Of a stretch of DNA of 64,000 nt, positions 8,321 to 16,039 are shown piece by piece. Within the stretch, counting starts at the first letter, position 1, and each line of letters starts with the position of its first letter. The stretch lies in NCBI RefSeq assembly GCF_011305535.1, contig NZ_CP049906.1, forward strand, positions 1 to 64,000, read 5' to 3'. Source of the DNA: Diaphorobacter sp. HDW4B. Lineage in GTDB: Bacteria > Pseudomonadota > Gammaproteobacteria > Burkholderiales > Burkholderiaceae_C. Both the position numbers and the translations under genes were made by a program. The notes beneath the pieces were generated by a model. That model worked only from the letters and a program-made list of their open reading frames with translations, had not been told where the DNA came from and did no database searches.

Positions 8321-9343
8321 TCAATCCGAGGTCTCCACCACGATCTCATGGCGGCCCCACCAGCGGGTGAGCGGGCGTACCCGCAATTGAGGCAAAGCGC
8401 CCAGCACGGCAAGCACGCGTGGCGCGTCCGCCAAGGGATAAGTACCAGAGATGCGCAAACTCGCAACCCGCGGCTCGCACACCAGACGGGCTTCGCTGTA
8501 TGGTTGGAGCGCTGCAAGCACATCGGAAAGCGGCATGGCCCGCGCAATCAGCATGCCGTCGACCCAGGCGGTGCTGTCCTCATGCACCGCACTGGCACTC
8601 GAAGTCCCTTGCGCATCAAAACTTGCCTGTTCGCCCGCCTGCAACACCAACGTACTGCCTGCAGTGCGAGGCGTCAGTTGCACTGCGCCTTCGAACACGC
8701 TGACCAAGGCGGACTCGCCCTCCTTAGCGCGCACAACGAAGCGCGTCCCCAGCGCTTCGGCCTCTCCTCCTCGGGTCATCACAACGAAGGGCCGCGCAGG
8801 TTGGCGTCCGTCTTTCGCCGTGGTGATCAGCACCTCCCCCTTGTGCAAGCGCAGCATGCGCCGTTGTGCGCTGAAGCCGATATCCAACGCACTCGCACCG
8901 TTGAGCACCATCTGCGTGCCATCGTCCAGCACCAGTGATCGGCGCTCGCCAGAGGCCGTTCGCACGTCGGCCACCCAATTGCGCCACGGCAAGTGCTGCT
9001 CCACCTGCCAGGCCACACCGCCCCCAAAGAACGCCACGCCCAGCGTCTTGACCGCACGCCGTCTGCTGGTGGCCCCAGCGCGGCCCAAAGTGACACGCGC
9101 GAGCGCTGCTTGCGAGGTATTTCCCGCCAGACCCGCCATTCGGGCATTCACCGTTTCAATATGCCGCCAAGCCCGCTCGTGCAACGGATCGGCGTTGCGC
9201 CATGCCATCCAGTTGCGGCGCCGGGAACGGCTCATCTCACCTTCACAAGAGAGCAGCCACCACTCCACCGCTCGCTGTGCCACCTCGGGCGGTACAACAA
9301 GCCCCGAGGAAATGTCCGCCCGTGAATCTGTACCTTCAGACAT
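8321..9343 (-). CDS. FecR-type anti-sigma factor/sensor 2
   Basis: This encodes 340 residues from the ATG at 9343; an in-frame GTG at 9352 overlaps the stop of the sigma gene. The N-terminal cytoplasmic anti-sigma domain (DUF4880) shows AVEWWLLSCEGE and WRNADPLHERAWRHIE near residues 20-65. One transmembrane stretch follows near residue 100 (TLGVAFFGGGVAW). The periplasmic FecR domain contains LDDGTQMVLNGASALDI and ALGTRFVVR. The C-terminal domain (LVCEPRVASLRISGTYPLAD) would contact the receptor signalling domain. It would hold sigma factor 2 inactive until receptor 2 is occupied. It is translationally close to the sigma gene and lies upstream of receptor 2. Confidence 0.92.
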   Translation of the reverse strand: MSEGTDSRADISSGLVVPPEVAQRAVEWWLLSCEGEMSRSRRRNWMAWRNADPLHERAWRHIETVNARMAGLAGNTSQAALARVTLGRAGATSRRRAVKTLGVAFFGGGVAWQVEQHLPWRNWVADVRTASGERRSLVLDDGTQMVLNGASALDIGFSAQRRMLRLHKGEVLITTAKDGRQPARPFVVMTRGGEAEALGTRFVVRAKEGESALVSVFEGAVQLTPRTAGSTLVLQAGEQASFDAQGTSSASAVHEDSTAWVDGMLIARAMPLSDVLAALQPYSEARLVCEPRVASLRISGTYPLADAPRVLAVLGALPQLRVRPLTRWWGRHEIVVETSD

Positions 9344-9348
9344 ATCGC

Positions 9349-9858
9349 TCACGATGCAGCCGCAAAAAAGCAGCGCATACCTGCCTGAGTCAAATAGCGC
9401 TTGACTGTGGAAAGCGAAACGCCCAACTCACGCGCGATGTCTGCCTGCTTCATGTCATCGAGCTGCGCCATGAGGAATGCGCGCCGCACTATGGCAGGCA
9501 GCCCATCCAGCATCTGGTCGATTTCATCGAGCGTCTCGAGAATCACCGCTCGCTCTTCAGGGGACATCACCAATTGCTGGGGAACCTGGGCCAAGGCCTC
9601 CCAATATGCCCGCTCCAGTTGCTGGCGCCGGTAGTGATTGGCCAGCACACGCTGAGCCACCGTCGTCAGCAGCGCCCGCGGCTCTCTCGCCTGAACGGGC
9701 TCTTCGCGTGCCAGCAGCCGGATGAAGACATCATGCGCAAGGTCGGCAGCCTGATGAACATCGCTCAACTTTTTGCGCAGCCACCCCTGCAGCCAACGGT
9801 GGTGGTCTGTATAGAGCGTGGAAACTTCCGAGTGAAGCAACGTGTTAGTTGAAGGCAT
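9349..9858 (-). CDS. FecI-type ECF sigma factor 2
   Basis: This encodes 169 residues from the ATG at 9858 (MPSTNTLLHSEVSTLY). That start places the region 2 helix 14 residues in, close to FecI and to sigma factor 4 in this window. Longer starts run into the Fur box. Region 2 contains WLRKKLSDVHQAADLAHDVF and region 4 contains KQADIARELGVSLSTVKRYL. The sigma factor would direct RNA polymerase to the receptor 2 promoter when FecR 2 releases it. It is followed with a few bases' overlap or gap by the FecR gene. A Fur-box-like site lies 43 bases upstream of this start. Confidence 0.92.
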   Translation of the reverse strand: MPSTNTLLHSEVSTLYTDHHRWLQGWLRKKLSDVHQAADLAHDVFIRLLAREEPVQAREPRALLTTVAQRVLANHYRRQQLERAYWEALAQVPQQLVMSPEERAVILETLDEIDQMLDGLPAIVRRAFLMAQLDDMKQADIARELGVSLSTVKRYLTQAGMRCFFAAAS

Positions 9859-9900
9859 GGCAAGTCGTGGCGGTCTGGCGAACGCCATCATCACAATCAA

Positions 9901-9919
9901 ACAAGAATCATTCTTATTA
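9901..9919 (-). promoter_or_regulatory. Fur-box-like site before sigma factor 2
   Basis: The plus strand reads ACAAGAATCATTCTTATTA, with the near-palindromic AAGAATCATTCTT core. It lies in the short region upstream of the sigma gene and implies repression by Fur when iron is plentiful. Confidence 0.7.
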
Positions 9920-10009
9920 AATTGTACCCATACACGGAGCCATGCCAAGCCACTGGATGGGCGAGAGGGCGCACACGCACTCACCCGCCCCCTCCACGCC
10001 CTGCCCGGC

Positions 10010-12361
10010 TTACCAGTTGACCCGTGCAGTCAACGTGAAATTGCGCTCATCACCAAACTGGCATACGCCTGTGCACGACGAGACATAGTTCTTGTCCGCC
10101 AGATTCTTCACATTGAGCGCCAACTGCCATTTGTCGAGTTGGTAGCGGATTGCAGCATCGAACAGCGTGTACGCGGGCATGCGCATCCGGTTGACCTCCT
10201 GCCAGCCCACATGGCGCACGCCCGCACCTACGCTGAGACCGGGCACGGCTGCGACCCGGTAGTCGGTCCACAACGAAGCCATACTGCGCGGTATCGATAC
10301 AGGGACCGTTCCCACATTTCCGTTGTTGCTCTGCGTGACGCGGGAAAGTGTGCTGGACAGCGCCGCCACCATGTCCCATTGGCGGTTCAGACTCGCGCGG
10401 CCTTCGATTTCAAGACCGCGTGACTTGACCTCGCCGGTCTGCATCAGAAAGCCGGTGTGGTCCGGGTCGGCAGTCAGCACATTGCGCTGCGTGATCTCGT
10501 AGGCCGCCACCGTGATCGAGGCATCCACACCCTTGGGCTCATACTTCACCCCCATCTCGTGCTGCTTGCCCGTGGTCGGCTTGAACGCCGTGCCGCTGAA
10601 GCCCCGTCCGGACGAAGGCTGAAATGAGCGGCTGTAGCTGTAGTACGGCGAAATCCCGTTGTCGAACAGATACATCAAGCCCACGCGCGGTGTGAATGCA
10701 TGCGCCTTCTCCACCTCACCGTCGGAGATCAGATCGGCGCGGGCCGAGTCGTAGCGCCCGCCCACCAATGCGATCCAGCGCTTGTCGAATTTGATCTGGT
10801 CCTGCACATAGAAGCCGGTCTGCCGAGCCGCGTCCTTCGAAAACACTGGTGTGCCGAACACAGGTTGCGCACCGTATACCGGGTTGTACATGTCGATCGA
10901 CGCGAGTGGACCGAACCCCTGATTCCGTGAAAAGCGGGCCTTGACCCAGTCCAACCCGAACAGCACCGTGTGCTCGAACCGCCCATGCTGCAGCTTGCCG
11001 ATCAACTGGTTGTCGATGACAAGTCCTCGATCATGGTCCAGGCGCGTCAGGCCATAACGAGTTGCCCGCGTGGGCGTGCCTGGATTCACGTTGGCATAAA
11101 GCCCTGCATAGGCACTGTCGGCTTCGTGATCGTAGACCAGCGTGTTTTGCTTGAAGCGCCAGTCGTCATTGAATCGGTGCTCCAACTGATACCCCAGCGA
11201 CGCACCCTTCACATTGAAATGGTCGAACTCCGGCTCTCCCAGGAATCGCGTACGCGCAATGCGCCCACCCGGATTGGGCAACAGCGATCCTTCCAGCGGC
11301 TTGCCCACATCGTAATGGCCCTTGGTGTTGCTGGCGTTTGCGAGCAAGGTCAACTGCGTCGCGTCTGTCAGTTGCCAATCAAGCGCCGCTGCCACCGAAA
11401 TCCTGTCGTTGCGGGTGTGGTCCAGCATGGTGTCCGCATCACGGGCCAGCGCTGTCACGCGATAGCGGACGCGTCCATCCTCTGTCAGTGAATCACTCAG
11501 ATCCGCCGCAACCTGCTTCCTGCCCCAACTGCCCAGTTGCACCTCCACTTCGCGCAGCGGCTCGGCCGTAGGTCGTTTGCTCACCAGATTGAAAATCCCG
11601 CCCGGTGCGGCTTGCCCATAAAGAATCGATGCTGGACCCTTGAGCACTTCGATGCGCTCGTAATGATACGGTTCGATGGCTCCGCTGAAAGAGTTGATGG
11701 GAAACTTGGAGCCGTTCAGGTACAGCGGTCCGGCACCGGTCACGTTGAATCCGCGCACCGTGAACCCGGTGCCTATGTTTCGCATCGTTCCGCCCGCCAA
11801 CGACATGATGCCTGCGGAATACTCCAGCGCCTGATCCAGCGAATCCGCAGCCTGCGCCACCATTTGTTCTCGCGGAACGACCGTCACTGATTGGGGCGTT
11901 TCGGAGAGCGGCGTGTCGGTCTTGGTGGCTGTCGCACTGCGCTTGGCCACAAAGCCGTGAACAGGCCCGAATGCACTCTCTTGCATTGCATGGGCCACCA
12001 CAGTGACCGGCGGCAGCGAGCTGTCGCCCCCTCGCTGCGGAGCCGCCTTCACGACCAATGCCTTGCCTTCCTGCACGGCCATCAACCCGCTGCCAGCCAG
12101 CAGTCGCTCCACCGCCTGACGCGGTGTGAGTGCGCCCGACACTGCAGGAGCCACCCTGCCCGCCACCAGTTCGGGAGGAAACAGAAGCTGCAGATGGGTC
12201 TGGCGCGCCAACTCGTTGAGCGCCTGCCCGAGTGGCTGCGCGTTGATCGACACGGGTGTCGGAGCCACCGGGTCCGTCTGAGCCAGAACATGGCCTGTGG
12301 CGCCGACCATCACAAGCATGGCCAAGGTCTGTGGAGCGAGAGCAAATCGCGATTGCCGCAT
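10010..12361 (-). CDS. TonB-dependent siderophore receptor 3 with signalling domain (ferrichrome/ferrioxamine-like)
   Basis: This encodes 783 residues from the ATG at 12361 (MRQSRFALAPQTLAMLVMVG). The frame extends 25 codons further upstream, but those lack a signal peptide. The signal peptide ends VLAQ. The signalling domain is near residues 35-90 (SINAQPLGQALNELARQTH). The plug contains TPLSETPQSVTVVPREQMVA and VLKGPASILYGQAAPGG. The barrel ends TARVNW. The plug and the EFDHFNVKGASLGYQLEHRF stretch recall hydroxamate-type receptors (FhuA/FoxA group), so a hydroxamate ligand is a guess. It is the third gene of the sigma-FecR-receptor set 10010-14175. Confidence 0.92.
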   Translation of the reverse strand: MRQSRFALAPQTLAMLVMVGATGHVLAQTDPVAPTPVSINAQPLGQALNELARQTHLQLLFPPELVAGRVAPAVSGALTPRQAVERLLAGSGLMAVQEGKALVVKAAPQRGGDSSLPPVTVVAHAMQESAFGPVHGFVAKRSATATKTDTPLSETPQSVTVVPREQMVAQAADSLDQALEYSAGIMSLAGGTMRNIGTGFTVRGFNVTGAGPLYLNGSKFPINSFSGAIEPYHYERIEVLKGPASILYGQAAPGGIFNLVSKRPTAEPLREVEVQLGSWGRKQVAADLSDSLTEDGRVRYRVTALARDADTMLDHTRNDRISVAAALDWQLTDATQLTLLANASNTKGHYDVGKPLEGSLLPNPGGRIARTRFLGEPEFDHFNVKGASLGYQLEHRFNDDWRFKQNTLVYDHEADSAYAGLYANVNPGTPTRATRYGLTRLDHDRGLVIDNQLIGKLQHGRFEHTVLFGLDWVKARFSRNQGFGPLASIDMYNPVYGAQPVFGTPVFSKDAARQTGFYVQDQIKFDKRWIALVGGRYDSARADLISDGEVEKAHAFTPRVGLMYLFDNGISPYYSYSRSFQPSSGRGFSGTAFKPTTGKQHEMGVKYEPKGVDASITVAAYEITQRNVLTADPDHTGFLMQTGEVKSRGLEIEGRASLNRQWDMVAALSSTLSRVTQSNNGNVGTVPVSIPRSMASLWTDYRVAAVPGLSVGAGVRHVGWQEVNRMRMPAYTLFDAAIRYQLDKWQLALNVKNLADKNYVSSCTGVCQFGDERNFTLTARVNW

Positions 12362-12451
12362 GAGAGAAATCTCCGAATCAATACTGTTGGTGAGAAGCAC
12401 TATTGATGGAGTCGCACGGCGCGACAGAACCCACACATGGGCCTGGAAAAA

Positions 12452-12465
12452 ACTGAAAAAATTCT
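12452..12465 (-). promoter_or_regulatory. Candidate ECF-sigma promoter element for receptor 3
   Basis: The minus strand reads AGAATTTTTTCAGT between fecR-like gene 3 and receptor 3. It matches the element before receptor 2 at 13 of 14 positions. Confidence 0.45.
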
Positions 12466-12497
12466 GGCGGCTCTGGTCACGATGCTGCCAACAGCGC

Positions 12498-13613
12498 TCA
12501 TCGGACCGGGACGATTTCGGTTGCAGCGTCGAGCTTTTTCAATTTGACTGGCAGCATCAATGGCAGCGCTTGCGCAAAGGTACCCACTTCGCGCAGATCG
12601 AAACTGCCACCCACGCGCATGGCAGCCACGGCGGGATCACGTACCATCAGACGCGTTTCGCCATAGCGTTCGAACTCGGCAAGTGCCTGCGACAAGGGTG
12701 TGTCGCTGAAGCTCACACGTCCCGCACGCCACGCCCCCACACTATTGGGAGCGACGCTGACCGTGCGCTCCAGACGACCCTGCTCATCGGCCGTCACCGC
12801 CATTCCCGGTCCCAGCTCCACGGCTGCAGACATGCTGCCCATCTGCGCGACGCGTACCCGCCCCGACTCGACCTGTACCACGGTCTTGCCTGCATCCACG
12901 CCGGTCTGCGCATGGCGCACGGAAAAGCGCGTACCCACCACCGTCACCCGCGTATGTCCAGCCAGCACATCGAACGGACGCTCGGCATCGCTGTGTACAT
13001 TGAACATGACCTGCCCATCCACGAGCCGCACCTCCCGGCGATCACGGTAGAGCAGTGCCTCCATTCGTGTGGCCGCATCCAGTTGCAACCTCGAGCCATC
13101 GGGCAGATCAACACTCATGCGCTGTCCGCGTTGGGTGACGTAGAGTTCATCATGAACCGGCTGGGCACGCCAATGCCCCCACCCCAACCAGCCGCCTCCG
13201 ACAGTTGCAAGCACTGCCATTGCCATGGCAGCCTGCGGCACAAGGCGACCCACACCAGACAGCCACCCGCGCCGCTCGGGCGATGCGACATTCGCAATCC
13301 GCTCGCGTGTTGATTTGCTGCCCGAATCACGCAACCCGGCCTTCAACAAGGCCACCGTCTCCCGAGGCATCCGCCGCACTTGACGAAAGCTGCGCTCCAT
13401 CTCGGCATAAGCCTCGGCATGGACAGGCCTGGCCATCATCCATGTTTGAAACAAGGCCTCGTCCGCCGCATTCAAGCCTGCGCTGCGCTGCGCTGCCCAT
13501 AGCGCCGCTTGCAGTTGAACCGCATCCTGCCCGCGCACGAACTCACTGAATGCAGCCTCGTCGGCAGCATCCTGGCGGGTGGGGTCAATGGGGGACGGGG
13601 CGTGCTGTTTCAT
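12498..13613 (-). CDS. FecR-type anti-sigma factor/sensor 3
   Basis: This encodes 371 residues from an ATG at 13613. The N-terminal anti-sigma domain is extended by about 50 residues relative to FecR 2 (AFSEFVRGQDAVQLQAALWA, then FQTWMMARPVHAEAYAEMER). A transmembrane helix lies near residue 130 (AAMAMAVLATVGGGWLGWG). The periplasmic FecR domain shows LPDGSRLQLDAATRMEALLY and VTVVGTRFSVRHA. The C-terminal domain contains AGRVSFSDTPLSQALAEFER. It would keep sigma factor 3 silent until receptor 3 binds its ferric ligand. It lies 31 bases downstream of the sigma gene and 136 bases upstream of receptor 3. Confidence 0.92.
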   Translation of the reverse strand: MKQHAPSPIDPTRQDAADEAAFSEFVRGQDAVQLQAALWAAQRSAGLNAADEALFQTWMMARPVHAEAYAEMERSFRQVRRMPRETVALLKAGLRDSGSKSTRERIANVASPERRGWLSGVGRLVPQAAMAMAVLATVGGGWLGWGHWRAQPVHDELYVTQRGQRMSVDLPDGSRLQLDAATRMEALLYRDRREVRLVDGQVMFNVHSDAERPFDVLAGHTRVTVVGTRFSVRHAQTGVDAGKTVVQVESGRVRVAQMGSMSAAVELGPGMAVTADEQGRLERTVSVAPNSVGAWRAGRVSFSDTPLSQALAEFERYGETRLMVRDPAVAAMRVGGSFDLREVGTFAQALPLMLPVKLKKLDAATEIVPVR

Positions 13614-13644
13614 TGCTGCTCAAACTTGTAGTCGCATGAGGTCA

Positions 13645-14175
13645 TCAAACCCTCACCCCTGCTTCTCCATGGCTGACAATTTGTGGAGGTTGAAGCGGTC
13701 GCTCGCAGGATCGGCAAGCCAGACGACCACGGGCAATATGCTTTTCCACCATGCTCACCGAGATGCCCATGCGCTGGGCGATCTCCGCGTAAGGCAGGTC
13801 GTCGAAGGCATGCAGCATAAACGCTTCCCTGCAGCGCACCGGCAAGGCCTCGATCGCTGCCGCGTAAGCACCGATGGCCTGCGCGGAAGCCAGCATGGCG
13901 TCGGGCTGTTCGTGTTCTGGCCCGGTCGGCTGATCCAGTTCAGACAGTGCATCCAGATCATCGTGATCACGCACCTGCCCGCGCCGATACGTATCGACCA
14001 TCACGTGGCGCGCTGTCTGATACAGCAGTGCACGCGGCTCGGAGATCGACGCCTTGGTCTGCTCCATCTCCAGCACGCGCGCGTAGCTCTCCTGCACGAT
14101 GTCCGCGGCCACATCACGGTCACGGACTTTGCGCAAACAGAAGTTCAGCAGTTCTCGGTAGTAGTGAACAAACAC
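13645..14175 (-). CDS. FecI-type ECF sigma factor 3 (GTG start)
   Basis: This encodes 176 residues. No ATG precedes region 2 in this frame, so translation probably begins at the GTG at 14175 (MFVHYYRELLNFCLRKV). Region 2 is followed by DRDVAADIVQESYARVLEME and ALLYQTARHVMVDTYRR. Region 4 contains DDLPYAEIAQRMGISVSMVE and a C-terminal CRSCERP pair of cysteines. It would transcribe the receptor 3 gene. It diverges from sigma factor 4 across a 194-base region carrying two Fur-box-like sites. Confidence 0.9.
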   Translation of the reverse strand: MFVHYYRELLNFCLRKVRDRDVAADIVQESYARVLEMEQTKASISEPRALLYQTARHVMVDTYRRGQVRDHDDLDALSELDQPTGPEHEQPDAMLASAQAIGAYAAAIEALPVRCREAFMLHAFDDLPYAEIAQRMGISVSMVEKHIARGRLACRSCERPLQPPQIVSHGEAGVRV

Positions 14176-14232
14176 GAAGAAAGAACGGGGACGAAAGCTC
14201 GGTCTTTTTCAAGCGCCCAACAACCCCATAAC

Positions 14233-14251
14233 AATGAGAATGAATCGCATT
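14233..14251. promoter_or_regulatory. Fur-box-like site before sigma factor 3
   Basis: AATGAGAATGAATCGCATT has the GAGAAT repeat and ATT end of a Fur site. It lies 58 bases upstream of the sigma factor 3 start. Confidence 0.65.
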
Positions 14252-14330
14252 ATCCATATTGAAATAGTCAATTTGGTTAACGCATTGCAATCAGCGGATG
14301 CACTGCACATATGTCCACAGAGACAATATA

Positions 14331-14349
14331 ATAAGAACAATTCTCATTA
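14331..14349. promoter_or_regulatory. Fur-box-like site before sigma factor 4
   Basis: ATAAGAACAATTCTCATTA is a near-palindromic Fur-type site ending 19 bases before the sigma factor 4 start at 14369. The two sites in this divergent region suggest that both signalling cassettes are iron-repressed. Confidence 0.7.
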
Positions 14350-14368
14350 CATACCTTCTTCCATCGCC

Positions 14369-14896
14369 ATGTCCACAGGACTCGGTCTCCCCCTGAATGC
14401 TTCCGCTGATCCAGTGCAGGCTCTGTACGAAAACCACCACGGTTGGCTGGTGGCACGTCTGCGGCGCAAGCTCGGCTGTTCGTGGGATGCGGCGGATCTG
14501 GCGCAGAGCACTTTTGTGCGTGTGCTCATGGCCAAGGGCCAGCCGCTGGAGGAAGTGATCGAGCCACGCGCCTATCTCACGACCATTGCGCAGCGACTGC
14601 TCTCGAATCATTTGCGGCGCAAGCAGATCGAGAGCGCATATCTGGAAGCCCTCGCCTCGCTGCTCGAACCTGTCGCTCCCGCGCCCGAGGTGCAGTTGAT
14701 GGTGTTGGAGACCTTGGTCACGATCGATCGCTTGCTCGGTGGACTGCCCGTGGTTGCACGCAAGGCCTTTTTGCTGTGGCGTCTGGAAGACCTGACTCAG
14801 GAAGAGATCGCAGCGCAATTGGGCATCTCTCGCACCAGCGTGCGCCGCCATCTGGCAAACGCTGCAGAGCGCTGCTACTTTGCCGAAAGCCGTTGA
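14369..14896 (+). CDS. FecI-type ECF sigma factor 4
   Basis: This encodes 175 residues from the ATG at 14369 (MSTGLGLPLNASADPVQALY). An earlier in-frame ATG at 14234 would overlap both Fur boxes and is rejected. Region 2 shows HHGWLVARLRRKLGCSWDAA and DLAQSTFVRVLMA. Region 4 shows LTQEEIAAQLGISRTSVRRH. It closely resembles sigma factor 2. It would activate receptor 4, two genes downstream. The FecR gene begins one base after its stop codon, so the two are translationally coupled. Confidence 0.92.
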   Translation: MSTGLGLPLNASADPVQALYENHHGWLVARLRRKLGCSWDAADLAQSTFVRVLMAKGQPLEEVIEPRAYLTTIAQRLLSNHLRRKQIESAYLEALASLLEPVAPAPEVQLMVLETLVTIDRLLGGLPVVARKAFLLWRLEDLTQEEIAAQLGISRTSVRRHLANAAERCYFAESR

Positions 14897-14897
14897 G

Positions 14898-15902
14898 ATG
14901 GCGTTCGCAGACTCCTCCGCTGGCATACCGCCACATGTCGCGCGCACCGCCGTGCATTGGTTGCTGGAACTGAGTTCGGGCGACGCCAGCAACGCCGAGT
15001 TCACACATCGGCAATGGCAACGCTGGCACGATGCCGACCCGCTGCACGCACAGGCCTGGCAACGCATCGCGCAAGTGGATGGGCAGCTTCGCGGTGTGCC
15101 CGCGCCAGTGGCCATGCAAACATTGGCTGCGCCTGGCCTTTCGCGCCGCCATGCTGTGCGCCTTGCGGTGCTGATCACAGCCGGAGCCGGAGGTCTGTTG
15201 GCCGTACGTGAAAGTGGAGTCGGCCTGCAGGCCTGGCAACAGGCGAGCGCAGATTGGGCCACCGCTGCGGGCGAGCAGCGCGAGGCCGTGCTCGCCGATG
15301 GCACACAGCTGCGGCTGAACACCGCGAGCGCCGTGGATTTGCAATACACCGCGAGCGAGCGCCTGATTGTGCTGCGCGCGGGAGAGATCCTGATCCAGAG
15401 TGCGCCCGATCCCACCCCGAATCCCGTCAGCGGCAAACCTCGTCCGCTGCGCGTGCGCACCAACGAAGGCATGACACGCGCCATCGGCACGCGCTTCACC
15501 GTACGCCAGCATGATGGATTCACCAGCGTCGCGGTGCTCGATGGCATAGTGGAGTTGCAACCACGCGCGGACGCATCCAGTGTTCAACGCCTGTCGGCGG
15601 GTCAGACGGGGCATTTCACCGATGCCGAAGCCCAACGCGACACTGCGCCACTCGATGCCGCTGCTGCCTGGACGGAAGGCATGCTGGTGGCCGACAACAT
15701 GCCTCTGGGCGAATTCATCGCGGAACTGGCCCGCTACCGCCCCGGACTCCTGCGATGCGCACCTGAAGCGTCGCAACTGCGCGTGTCCGGCAGCTACCCG
15801 TTGGCCGACACCGACCTGGTGCTGCATGCGCTCACCCGCTCGCTGCCAGTGCGCATCAGCAGCCGAACCCGTTGGTGGGTGACCGTCGTGCCGAGCCACT
15901 GA
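14898..15902 (+). CDS. FecR-type anti-sigma factor/sensor 4
   Basis: This encodes 334 residues from the ATG at 14898; a TTG six codons earlier is possible but overlaps the sigma gene. The anti-sigma domain includes AVHWLLELSSGDASNAEFTH and WHDADPLHAQAWQRIAQVDG. A transmembrane stretch lies near residue 90 (LAVLITAGAGGLLAV). The FecR domain has LADGTQLRLNTASAVDLQYT and AIGTRFTVRQHD. The C-terminal contact domain ends with YPLADTDLVLHALTRSLPVR. It would relay the signal of receptor 4, whose gene starts 138 bases downstream. Confidence 0.92.
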   Translation: MAFADSSAGIPPHVARTAVHWLLELSSGDASNAEFTHRQWQRWHDADPLHAQAWQRIAQVDGQLRGVPAPVAMQTLAAPGLSRRHAVRLAVLITAGAGGLLAVRESGVGLQAWQQASADWATAAGEQREAVLADGTQLRLNTASAVDLQYTASERLIVLRAGEILIQSAPDPTPNPVSGKPRPLRVRTNEGMTRAIGTRFTVRQHDGFTSVAVLDGIVELQPRADASSVQRLSAGQTGHFTDAEAQRDTAPLDAAAAWTEGMLVADNMPLGEFIAELARYRPGLLRCAPEASQLRVSGSYPLADTDLVLHALTRSLPVRISSRTRWWVTVVPSH

Positions 15903-16039
15903 TGTCGTCAGAAAACTTTCTTTCGTTCACCCCAAAAAAAGATGGCCATTCCGTGAACGCGGCGTGTCAAGTCTTCCACAAGCACCGCCATTCAAGCTGC
16001 GGTGCATTTTGCAAGACTCACTCCAACGGACACCACCGC

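Noticed and set aside
14291-15547. Minus-strand open frame opposite sigma factor 4 and FecR 4
   Set aside because: The sense frames carry clear sigma and FecR motifs; the antisense translation is Ser/Arg-rich and featureless.
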